Below are positions 27,601-38,471 of a DNA stretch of 64,000 bases, piece after piece; within the stretch, counting starts at the first letter, position 1, and the number at the start of each line of letters is the position of its first letter. The stretch lies in contig NC_021681.1 in NCBI RefSeq assembly GCF_000247815.1, positions 15,018,201-15,082,200 of the forward strand, read 5' to 3'. The translations under genes were made by a program, and so were the position numbers. The notes below the pieces were generated by a model. The model did no database searches. It was not told the origin of the DNA and saw only the letters and a list, made by a program, of their open reading frames with translations. The DNA is from Ficedula albicollis (taxonomy: Eukaryota > Chordata > Aves > Passeriformes > Muscicapidae).

Positions 27601-29748
27601 TCCAGCTGAAGGATTCCAAATGGATTCTTCCACATATAGTGCCTATTTTCAACAAAACTCTCTCCTCTGAGATGGTGGAGGAAGCAAGTTTTCAGGAATT
27701 TCCCCACGCTGTCAGCTGTGTGCTCAAGTGGTTTTGTTTAACACAAAGCAAGAACTGGATCTCTCATCTGTTGTTCCATGGGTCATGCAACATTTAGCTG
27801 AGTGTTTTGTATTAATGATGGTCACCATTAATAAAACAGTTTGTAGATTAATAGGCACCTCTTGCTAAATCTTCTCTATGGTACTTTCTCTCCTGAATTC
27901 TCAAAGCACTTTCTCTTCCTATCTAGATCCCACTGGCAGGCCATAATCTACCTTGGGGAAATGGCTCAGCTTCTAATTGGGGAAAAATGGAGACATGGCA
28001 GGGCACCAGCTGGTGCAGCTATTGCAGGAAATCACAGCTATCAGACTTAATGAGAGAGACCACAGCAGCTATCAGAGAAGCTGTTGCACCAAACATCAGT
28101 AGGTTCTCTTTATTCTTCAGTAGATAAGTGCAGTCAAGACCTCAAACATTTGCTAGAAGCATTGATCAAGTTTGCAAGCACCAGCACCCACTCAGGGAAG
28201 CCAACCTGACCATAATTATCTGTGTAACTAAATCCTGACAAACACTTCCCTGGGAGAAGATAAGAGGCTTTAGGAACTGATACCTGCCAAGACCTGTTCC
28301 TATTCCCAGTCTGGCTACTGAGAAAATCCAAGCAGCTTCAAGCCTCAAAGAAAACTTGAGGCAATCACTGGTGAAAAGACAGAGCCTTGATCTCTCCCTA
28401 GAATCTGGACTTGAAGTCTAATAATGGGTCCTGAAAAAACAGGAAGCATAAATTATTTCTGTTAAAAGTACAGAATTAAAGTTATGTTAATAGAAGTCAT
28501 TTAGCCATCTGAGCAGTCTCCTAGCAATTGCATAAATTAGTGACTGAACAAGGAGTTTCAACCAGAACATTATTCCTTGGACAGACCCTGACTGATTTCT
28601 GGGCAAGCAGTAACAAACACTCTGGAGAGAGCTGCTCTATCCTCAGATGAATGGCATTAGCAAGACACAGAAAGCTGTTTAATAAACAAAGTCCCCCTTT
28701 TTCTCAAGTGAGCTGTACAGAAACAGAGTATATGAAAGACGAGCCTTTGCTATTTCTCTGTATTTCCCAGACTGCTGCCTCCTCAAGCCTTTGCCACTCA
28801 CTTTAAGCCCATCACTTCTAAGCGCCAAGTGCTTTGATCTGCAGCACAGAGCCCATGGCACTGCTGACACCTCCTGAGAGGGTTTGTCACCTCTACAAAT
28901 CTGTGTGCTCCTCTTTTTTTGACTGGTCTCTCTCTGCCTCCGGGGACAGGATGGCAGAGTTTTGGTTTAAATCTGTTATTCCCCTCTAAGACTCAGCCAT
29001 TTGTAGCTCATAAATTGCAGTTTAGCAGATAGATTGAGATGTTTCAAGTTTATCTTCCCACACAAGTAACAGCAAATTGTAGTGTGAGCCCCGTGCAATT
29101 TTGCTGGAGTGCCCTGAGGCTGGGAAGTGGCTCAGGGAAGCTGTTCTGCTGGAAGTGAGCACTTTCCCAGTCACCATCTTTCCAACACAAAGCTCTCCTC
29201 CCTCTGAAGTGGCTCTGGGAAAAGTGAAGGATACACTGCAGGCAGAAGCTTTATAAATGGCCCAAACTGAAAACACATACAGAGAGCTAAAACTGCTTGC
29301 TTGAGAAAAACATCTCAGAACTTCTTACTGAGTTGGAAAAAAGGTCATTTGACTTCTTTTAATTGTGCATAAAAAGGTTCTGTACATTCCTTGGGAGCAG
29401 CAACAGTCCTGCTGAATCACCATGAGGAAAAGGCTGTATCTAGGCAGGTCTTGCTTTGCAGACAAGAAGCTTCAAATTCCTTAGGACTGGAAGGATTTGA
29501 AAGAAGAGTCAGCTGTGCACACATTTAACAGCATGTAACACAGGAGAGCTGGATCCTCCAGCTATCACAGTGAGTTCATCATCAAGGGCAGAAATAAGTA
29601 TGGGAAACTCCTTTTCCCGAGGCATTTCCATGTGGAAGCATGGCTGTGATGACATTCAGTTTATCTATAAAGTGCCCAAAGCAATCTCAGGCCCATCTCC
29701 ACAGCCAAAGGCACAGAGATATCACAGTCTGGCTCCAGCAAAGGCTAG
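27601..29748. other. Intergenic, no gene recognised
   Basis: Mixed-composition DNA, no gene. One imperfect palindrome of homeodomain-type cores (tattaat...attaata, about 27810-27833) is the only thing that stands out. Confidence 0.55.
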
Positions 29749-29875
29749 TCTGGATTTTAATAAGGCATAAACAAAAGTGGCAAGTGTCATTTTTAGGACT
29801 GTGATGGTATCTGGATTTTAATAAGGCATAAACAAAAGGCTTGTGGCAAGTGTCATTTTTAGGACTGTGATGGTG
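29749..29875. repeat. Two-copy tandem duplication, 61/66 bp
   Basis: Copies starting tctggattttaataaggcat at 29749 and 29810 are the same except for a 5-bp insertion (gcttg) in the second copy. Both end in ggactgtgatggt. Confidence 0.92.
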
Positions 29876-30838
29876 TCAGATTGGAAGGAGCATTTCTGTC
29901 CCACCTGGATTCTCAGTCTGTGCCAGTGTCAGGCTGGCACACCTGCAAAGCCACAGGAGCTTCCCAGGTCTCCTTATGACCCACTCCCACCCAGAGCTGG
30001 GTTTCCTGGTTTTGGCAGCACACAGCAATTCCCCCATGCAAGACCCACCAGGCAATGGGGAGGATTTTGGCCTCATATTTGCTAAGCCTCACCTTCTGTA
30101 GGGAGCACTGGAACAGTCTGGCACCTTGGCCCCTTCTGCCACTGCATTTCTGAGGGGAGGCAGACACAGATGGGGCTGGCCAAGACTCCCTGTCCCAGAT
30201 TTCAGTGGCAGGTTCCAGACCTACACCACTGATGGGTGCAGGGCATCATCAGCTCCCTGTGGAAAATGGCTAAGCAGATCTTCCTGTTATTACAATTGTC
30301 TTGAAAATCTGAAGCTCATTAACAGGAGCAAGCAGGGAAGGGGAATGGCACAGGGCTCTATCAAAAGTTCATCTCTGAGGAGCAAACCCATCACTGCTGC
30401 TGCTTCCATCCAGCTCCAGCACGACCTCTATTTATTTACCCAGGGCTCTTCACAACCCACAGAGACATCAAGTGGCCAAAGAATCCAGTTGCACACACTG
30501 AGCAGACTGCAGACTTGCTGAGGAAGGTTTGGGAGGAGAGTGGAACTTCTGAGCTTAAGTAAAGTTGGGCCATTCACAACCCAGCAAGGATTGTTTTTCC
30601 ATGTTTTTACTCAACATTATTTCATTCTATTCTTCCTTTCTCTCTTTTGATTATAAGCTGTAAAAACAAGCCTTACAGGTTTCCTGAGCTTCAACTCTTG
30701 AACACCACAACAGGGTCTCTGCTTCCTGCAGTGCTATTTCACAAGAGACTTTTGCTTTACCTCTCCCAAGAATTCCCATCATAATCTGCAAAAGAGCTGA
30801 GACCATACTCCTGCCACCAGGTCTTCATCTTCCCCAGG
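29876..30838. other. Intergenic, no gene recognised
   Basis: No coding signal, RNA gene or repeat that I can identify. Confidence 0.5.
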
Positions 30839-31028
30839 ATATCTTAATGAGATGCACAATCAGTCCCTTCTGCTTGGAACAAGTAACTCCTCAAGTTTGC
30901 CTTTTCCTAGAAGGAGCAAGAAGGAAGAGTCCTAATATCTTAATGAGATGCACAATCAGTCCCTCCTGCTTGGAACAAGTAACTCCTCAAGTTTGCTTTT
31001 TCCTAGAAGGAGCAAGAAGGAAGAGTCC
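30839..31028. repeat. Two-copy tandem duplication, 96-bp period
   Basis: The copies begin at 30839 and 30935 with atatcttaatgagatgcaca and differ at about two positions (ccttctgc versus cctcctgc, gccttttcc versus gctttttcc). They are directly adjacent. Confidence 0.93.
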
Positions 31029-31324
31029 TGGGACAGAGCCCATGGACACTTGAAGAGAGAGGCCAGGCTGAAGGCATGAGGAAATGTGTCCCCAGGCACA
31101 GAGCAGAGAGGAAATCATGCACCAGGACCCTCCAAGGACACGGCCAGGTCAGCTCTCAGTCTCCCTGCTGCTGTAAGCTTGCCAGTGTAAAAGGAAAGCA
31201 TGTGTGATGGGATTGTTACAGAAAACCTGGATTAAACCTGCCAAGAGACCAGTGTTTCACACTGAGGTTCAGGCACTCATTTGAACCAGCAGCCCTTGCA
31301 GTCCTGAAACATTAAATCATGACA

Positions 31325-31446
31325 TATTTCCCCCTAAGACACACCTTCACTTCTCCTTCTCCCACTTCTCCTGTGGAGGTTTAATACAATTTCCCCCTAA
31401 GACACACCTTCACTTCTCCCACTTCTCCTGTGGAGGTTTAATACCC
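31325..31446. repeat. Two-copy tandem duplication, 64/58 bp
   Basis: Copies starting atttccccctaagacacacc at 31325 and 31389 match throughout, apart from a 6-bp deletion in the second (ctccttctccc versus ctccc). Both end in gtggaggtttaatac. Confidence 0.9.
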
Positions 31447-32469
31447 AGCTCAAATTCAGCTGCCTGGCTCTGGGGAGAATCAAATATGCATTGCTTCCTG
31501 AGCAGCAGAACATGCCCGACCTATTTTCCTTCACAAGCACCAATGTGGATTCTCTTGTTCAGCACCCACAGCAATGCCCAAGATGCCTCTGCCCAATTTC
31601 ACTAAAGCTCACCTATTGTAGCTTCAAAGGGTAGAGGAGCACTGAAAGTTTCAGCTCAAACCACAGGAAGCCAGGCAAGGAAAAAGGTATATCCCAAAAG
31701 ATTTTCCACAGAGGAGAGTTTCTCCAGCTCAAAGCAACACCTTCACAGTAGCTAGACAATAACTGTGTTTGACAGAGCAAAGCTGGTGTTACTGCACTTT
31801 AAATGTCCTCTCTGGGGAGACCAGAGCTCCCCAGGGCTCCCAGCAGTGCCCTTTCACACACATTTGAAAATAGCACCAGATAAACTCTTTCCAGCTGGAT
31901 TTGTCTTTTCAATTCAGGTTTAAAAGCTGTGCAGTCTGTAAGAACTGACAGTGCTGCAGTCAGAGCTGCACGAGGGAATTCCACTTTTAAAATGCAAAGT
32001 TTGTTTGCCATTACCCTCAGCTCAGCACTGGTTCCAGGAGTGCAGCTGGGGTAGACACCACCCATGGGTGTCCCCCCTTCTGGCATGGCAGCTCTGAAAC
32101 TGCCCCCTATGGGCTGTAAATCAGGCCAGAACTGCATAAAGCTGCTCCAGCTCTGTGGATATCAAGCAGACAGCTCTATTAAACCCAAAGGACACTTGTC
32201 CTCTCTGTGTTTCAGATTGGTCTAAAACTGTGCTACAGGGGACAATTAATCTTCAGAATCAATTTTTTGGCAGGAGGCTAAATTTCAATTGTCTCAGGAC
32301 TGGTGGTGCTGGGCTGGTAATAACTGTCTGATGAGGCAGCTTCTGAATTCACTGCCCAAGAGAGCACTTATTAATAAAAAACTTTTGTCACAAACCACAG
32401 GTCCTTTTTTTGACTTTGAGAAAACATGTTGCCTTATTTACTGTGTTAAAAACCTCACGCTGCCAGGAG
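31447..32469. other. Intergenic, no gene recognised
   Basis: A 112-codon open frame on the minus strand around 31799-32137 has no recognisable domain and is probably chance. Nothing else is evident. Confidence 0.5.
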
Positions 32470-32619
32470 TCAGAAGATTTGCTTGTGGTTTTCATTGCAT
32501 TGTGAGACAGGGAGTATTTAAAGTAAGATATTCCCTTTTCCCCATCAGAAGATTTGCTTGGGGTTTTCATTGCATTGTGAGACAGGGAGTATTTAAAGTA
32601 AGATATTCCCTTTTCCCCA
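32470..32619. repeat. Two-copy tandem duplication, 75-bp period
   Basis: The copies begin at 32470 and 32545 with tcagaagatttgcttg and differ essentially at one base (tgtggtttt versus tggggtttt). Both end in ttcccttttcccc. Confidence 0.94.
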
Positions 32620-33340
32620 GGAAGGCAAAGCAAACTCCCCACTTTCTTCTAGAACAAACACAATAATAATGCTCGTTTTCCTTCCTTTGCATTTGTGGCC
32701 TTTTCTCCATGTGCCACCCCCATTTCCCTTCATCTCCCCCCAGTTATTTAGCCACACAGCTGTGCTCTCTGGCTGCTGTGTTTGGGCCCCAGGCTCACTA
32801 CTTGCCATCATTCAGAGGGACACAGATCCCAGGAGATCCTTGGAGTCCTCAGAAGCATCGACTGAAAACACCATGTGCTGAAGGTGTGGCTGGCCCAGGA
32901 CTACACAACCAGAGTGCTGAGCTTGGCTCCCTACAGCATGGATATCCCAGGATTAAATCCAGTGACACTGTCAGTGCCTGAATCACTGCAGAGGCAGCAC
33001 TGATCCAGGATCCCCTTTCCAAGGGACACCCAGGCTCCCCTTGCACCACTTCCCTTGGTCTGGGAGCTCAGTTCATCAAAAAGCAGCACATCCTGAGCAG
33101 CAGAGCCTGGAGAGCAGTTCTCAGAGCAAACCTGTGTAGCCAGCACACTCTCCTGGCTCAGTGGAGACATGGCTTTGCATCTCCAGGAGTGTAGTAATTG
33201 TGTCGAGACAGACACCACCATCAGTCCTTCATTAAAAACTTATCACGCCTTCTTTCAGGCAACTCTGACTCCTTTTCTTACAGGCAGCTCCACACAGCAC
33301 TGGCTCCTTCTCTCCTCTCTGCAAGTTTCCTTCTGCATGG

Positions 33341-33574
33341 CTGGCTAACCCCAGCCTGTCCCTTACCCAGCCACCCAACCCTGTCTGCATCTTCTTACCT
33401 TGTCCATCCCTTGCACGGCTGCATGCCCTTTCCTCCTCACAGCACAGCCAGCAGCCTGCTGGCTAACCCCAGCCTGTCCCTTACCCAGCCACCCAACCCT
33501 GTCTGCATCTTCTTACCTTGTCCATCCCTTGCACGGCTGCATGCCCTTTCCTCCTCACAGCACAGCCAGCAGCC
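33341..33574. repeat. Two-copy tandem duplication, 118-bp period
   Basis: The copies begin at 33341 and 33459 with ctggctaaccccagcctgtc and appear identical to the end of the repeated block (cagccagcagcct). This is the longest and cleanest of the two-copy duplications in the window. Confidence 0.95.
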
Positions 33575-36500
33575 TCCAGCCCAAACTGAGCAAGCCCTGG
33601 GTCTCAAGCTCCAACTGTAACTAGTGGCCAGCTGCCCCACTCCTTTATAACCCCATCCTCATTGGCAGCCAAGGCTGTCTCCACTCCTCAGTAATCAGTA
33701 CAGATGTAATTCATTGGGAAATACTGCCTTCTGCACCATCCCTACAAACCATCTTCCCACACGTGAGCAGACAGAATAAACCCCTTTTCAGCTTGCCAGC
33801 CACCCACTTTTTGGATGCAGAACACTGCTATGCTAATGAAGGGTGCTGCCTGGAGGGTGTCTAGATCTCCTCAAGCCATGGGAGCTGATGTCAGCCTGAG
33901 CCAGGCACATCCCACACACATTTCCTGGTCAAAAGTCCAAAGTGTGTCAATTCACTGAACCTCTAAATCATGCTTCTGAAATCCCAGATTTCCCCAGGGG
34001 AGGTCTGGGGTTGGCAATGTGTTTCACATGCCTTGCTTGGCACCAGGCACCTCTCTCAGGTGCCCTCGACCTTGCCAACTCTGCACTTCCACTGAACTGG
34101 ATGATGGCCCCAGATCTCCCATTTTCTGCTACAGCTGTCCCTCCTGTAGAGGAATCCCCAGTGCTTCAGGAAATTGGGCTCTTCAGGAGCTACTTTTTTA
34201 CTAGCAGAGGGATACTAATGAATTGAATTGCCTGGAAGTCCCTGCATGTTCTTTATTTCCAGCTCACCCAGCTAAAGCTCATTTGATTTGAAAGATAATC
34301 CAATAAGCATCAATTAATAAAATTAACTTTGCAAGGATTGGATTTCCCTAGTGCATGAGACAGATTAAGGGACAGGCCAAAGGGGAAACAGAGCTGCAGC
34401 TTCTGTTCTAAAAAGGCATTTTTGTTAAATCCTGGACATTTTCCTCTGTGCAAGTGAAGGTTCAAAGCACTCCTGCCCCACAGAAGGCCAGGCCAACACT
34501 GTCTATGGGTGAATAAATCCCTCCCAGGTATTGAAACAGGCACTGCACAGGTCCTGAAAAACTAGGCTCGTCCAGGCTGGTCCTGCAGGCCCTGAGGAGC
34601 AGGAATGATGCTGCAGAAGTGTTACAAACAAGGCAGACCTGCCAGGTCCCAGCTCACAGCTGCAGGCTCTGCTGGCCCCAGATTGTCTCTGAGCCCTCTC
34701 CAGCTCCCAGGCTGGAGCATCTCCACCATGGAAGCACACAGTGATTATCCTGAGGAATGAAACAAATGGAAGGAAGACTCTGGAGGAGAAAGGAATATGC
34801 AATATGCTTGGAAGTGACGACAGCAGTGTCTGCAAAACCTGTAATAGTGCTCCTCTGCATCCTGTGACATTTGTACTGCTGCTTGCATTACCTGATCACA
34901 GCTGGAATAACTCATTCTCTGTTACTGAAGACCAAACTGAGCTTTCTATAAGCCCTGAAAACAAAGGTTTGGTAAAAGCTCTCTGCTGTCCAAGTATGCT
35001 TTTGAATGATTAGCACCAGGTTAAGCTATTTCACTTTGAGCCACAGAACCATTTTCTTACCACAGCCAGTGCACTTTTGAGACAGTTACCTCTGCATGGC
35101 TAAAGGCAAAACACAGCACAAGGACTCTCCTGAGCTGCTGCAGTATTTTCAGAACAGGTTGGCTTCCCAGCACTGAAATGGAAATAATCCCTCTAGTGAC
35201 CCCAAATACATTCTCAAGCACAAAACATACTGTGACACCTCAATTCATATAGCATGAAACCACCATGTATGTAAAAAAAAAAGAAATTAAAAAAAAGAGC
35301 AATATGCTAAGTTACAAGAAAATGCCATTAACCAGCAGTCTGTGGTTGCTGCAAAACTGAGCTCAGCCCATGAAAAATTAAAGGCTACAGAGACCTCTAA
35401 TGCATCACATATCAGGAGAACCATTAAGTAATCAGTCAGCATCCAGTTTTATAGGCATTTTGGGCATAATTCAATCTCCATTCATTTTAGATCATTTCCT
35501 TAATGAAGTAATGCACTGGACATAAATATTTCAGTGCAACTCTCCAATGCTCTTTAAGTAGTAAGCAGCTTTCAATAACACAGAACCCAATTAAGCTGTA
35601 CAGAATAAAAACTGACATACAAAAAAAACCTAAAGGAGGACTAAATACAGGAATAGTGATGTGCCTAAGTCCACAAGAGTGGCATATAGATACAGCTGTA
35701 CTCCTGATGAGCCATTAAAGACAACAAAATCAAAATAGAAGAAAAATCTGGGGTTAAGATGCTATTCTATAGATAGACTGCCTCTCCCTTATATGTGCAC
35801 CTCAAGCAATTTGGGGTAAGGATTTTCTGTTTCAGGTTTGTACAGCACCAACACAGTGGGATGGGTATTTAGAAGAGAATTCCTCAGTGTTCTGCACAGC
35901 AGTGATGCTTTTCCTGTCTTCATGCTCAGCAAAAAGGGAAGGAATGGGTTAGCAATAAAAATGTTTCCTTCAGTGCTTTTTCCTGTCGTTCACAGCACTA
36001 AGTGGTCACTTTGCTACAGAACATCTCTTCCACAGGTTATGGTAGCTCAGTAGGTCATTCAAAATACTTACTAGGAGGTTAGCACAGCAGCCATGTGCAA
36101 GCCCACGCCCCATCTGGACCCTCCTGCACTGCAGAAGTCACCCACTCCTGTCCCCTTTGGAGGGGAGGCTGCCAGGCCAAGTTTGCAGACAGGTTTCTTC
36201 ACACATGGGTATCTAGCACAGCCTTACAGAGTTGCCACATATCTAAAAGTCACTGCAAGCTTCAAAGCAGCAGCCACAGGTTTCTCCGGGATTCACACCA
36301 CAGTATGATAAGATTCTTCAAAACAGAAAGCACTCCAAGCCCAAGAAAACCATTTACAGCCTTTGAACCACAGGCTGAAGTGTTTCACACCAAAAGTTAA
36401 ACAAACATGAGGAGGTAAACTAGGGAATTAATTTTAGCATGTAAGAGTCAATTTTTAATCCACTGAAGAGTAAACCAAAACACTTCACAACAAAAGGAGA

Positions 36501-38121
36501 GAAAAGTTTAAATCCATCAGAAGGATGGGAAAGAGTCTTTCCAAGTGTGAAAAACCCTATTCCCAGGAGAGCAGCCTGGGAAGGGCTATGATAAAAGGGA
36601 GGAGTCACTTCAGGGCATTAGGAGCTTATAGGGGAAGGTGATGGAGACTCTGGCTCCTAGCTGGAGCTGGGTGTGTGAGTGGTTGTGTTACTTGTCAAGC
36701 AGAACTCCCTGTTCTTTGGGGAGTTTTGACTTCATGTAATGCTTTAAAACTTGTCTAATTTTCCTTTTTTTTTCCTTTTTTTTTTTTTAATGTTTTCATA
36801 AAGTCCTAGGAGCTGATGTGTTGTATTGGTAGGGAGCAGCATTCCTGTGGCTGCCCAGGTCTGAGGTCATGGCAGCTCTGCTCACAGCTCATCACACAGT
36901 GAGCTTGCCCAGGGCCTGAGGCAAGAGCCCAGGGAAAATGCTGCCCCTGATCTTCCCTGGATTACACTGTGTACTGCCAAAGGGGCTTCTATTACTTCAA
37001 TTCTGCTGTTTTCTTAAAGATTTTGGGTGTTTGGCTTTGCCACATATTCAACATTATTAAAATCCACATTGTGCTGCACAGTTTCTATAATGAAATAAAC
37101 AGAAGGCTTTACTGTAAATAAGAAAATTGCCTAAATACTGCCCTGCAAGCTCTCCATAGTTTAGTGCCAATGGCTACTACCACCTATGCTGCCAAATGAG
37201 ATATATATACATAAATGTAAAGGAATATACGACTCCAAAGACATCAGTTCAAGCCAAAATCACCTAGAAGGGCTTGTCTAGAGTGCCGAACCCTTTCAGC
37301 TCAGGCTTGAGCTTCAACTGCCACGTCTAACAAGACACAAAGTGAGCAGGCTACAACAAAGCAGCCAGCAACCACACAGGCCCAGTAACACAGGCAACAC
37401 AAGGTGAGAATTACCAGTTTGGTGCAGTTATAACTTTTGTCACAAGATGGCAATTTTACTCTAAAAACACACAATGGCCAGCGGCGGCAGGCGACCTGTA
37501 AACCTGAACACAAGTGTTACAGGGAATGCCTTCCCCCACAAGCAGGAAATCCCCACACACAACCCAAATCCCAAAAATCACTGTGGGGATGGGTATCTCT
37601 TTATTAAAGGACAAAGTATTCACCTCTTCTCAACACAACACACAGCAATTTTAAACGTTCACCCCAATCACTTCTCCCTTCTTCAGCCTTTTCAGTCGCC
37701 CGAAAAAGAAAACGCGAATCTGAGCTCCTCTCTCGCCTTGTACTGAAGGTGCATCTCACCAGTCACTCCCACAGTCATTCACATAGTCAGGACCCAATCA
37801 GTTAAAATAACAGCAACAAAAATAGCAGCAATAATGTTCTTGGTGCCTCTCTTTGCCTTTGGAGGAGAGGGGACTGCAAGGAATCCCTTGCTCCAGACCT
37901 GCCTGCACCCTTGATGGGAGGGACATTACCAGGCACCTTCAGGCTGGCTTTCAGTGTTTCATCAGTTGTGATCAATTAACAATTAAATAAAAATACACAA
38001 GTGAGGCAATTGAGTGGGGTTCATGCATCCCTTGGCAGGCTGAGCAGAAGTTTTTGGGATACCGTGCTGTGTGACAGCGGGCAGCCAGTGCCAGTGGTGG
38101 GCATCTCATCGTGGGGGTTAT
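33575..38121. other. Intergenic, no gene recognised; one CpG-bearing patch
   Basis: No gene is supported. The stretch around 37,470-37,740 has more CpG dinucleotides than its surroundings (agcggcggcaggcgacc, cagtcgcccg, aacgcgaat) and carries an AATAAA on the minus strand at 37600-37605. That could be an old retroelement fragment or LTR, but I could not find matching ends and target duplications. Long A and T runs lie at about 35275-35300 and 36763-36790. Confidence 0.5.
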
Positions 38122-38467
38122 TGTCGGGGGGACGGTCGTCAGGACAGACTCCAGAGCTCTTTATATTCTGGTCTTGAAGTTTGTAGTTTATTATTAGGGC
38201 GTGGGTATTTGAGGGAGAGAGTGTAAGAGAATAAGAGAGTAGAGAGAATAGAGCATAGAGAGAGTAAGAGAGAATAGACTAACCAATTTAATCAATTAAC
38301 CAATCTACTACAACATACTAATTTCCTAATATTTGCATGCAACCTATAGGAATCACTAAATTACCATGTTTCACTGCTTTCTTATCTATAAACCTTATCT
38401 CTAAACCTTTCCTGCCATACTTGGAACAGGATGTCTGTTGGTTCTTTGGTATTTGTGGCATTTGGCA
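38122..38467 (-). mobile_element. Probable solo LTR of an endogenous retrovirus
   Basis: Read on the minus strand this 346-bp block starts TG and ends CA, and is flanked by the same 4-bp sequence TTAT on each side (38118-38121 and 38468-38471), the pattern expected of a retroviral LTR insertion. An AATAAA-type polyadenylation signal lies about 80 bp before the end, followed by a U5-like segment rich in C. A purine-rich simple stretch (gagagaataga type) sits in the middle. No internal retroviral sequence or primer-binding site follows, so it would be a solo LTR left by recombination. The LTR call is an inference from the ends and the signal; the family is not identified. Confidence 0.55.
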
Positions 38468-38471
38468 TTAT

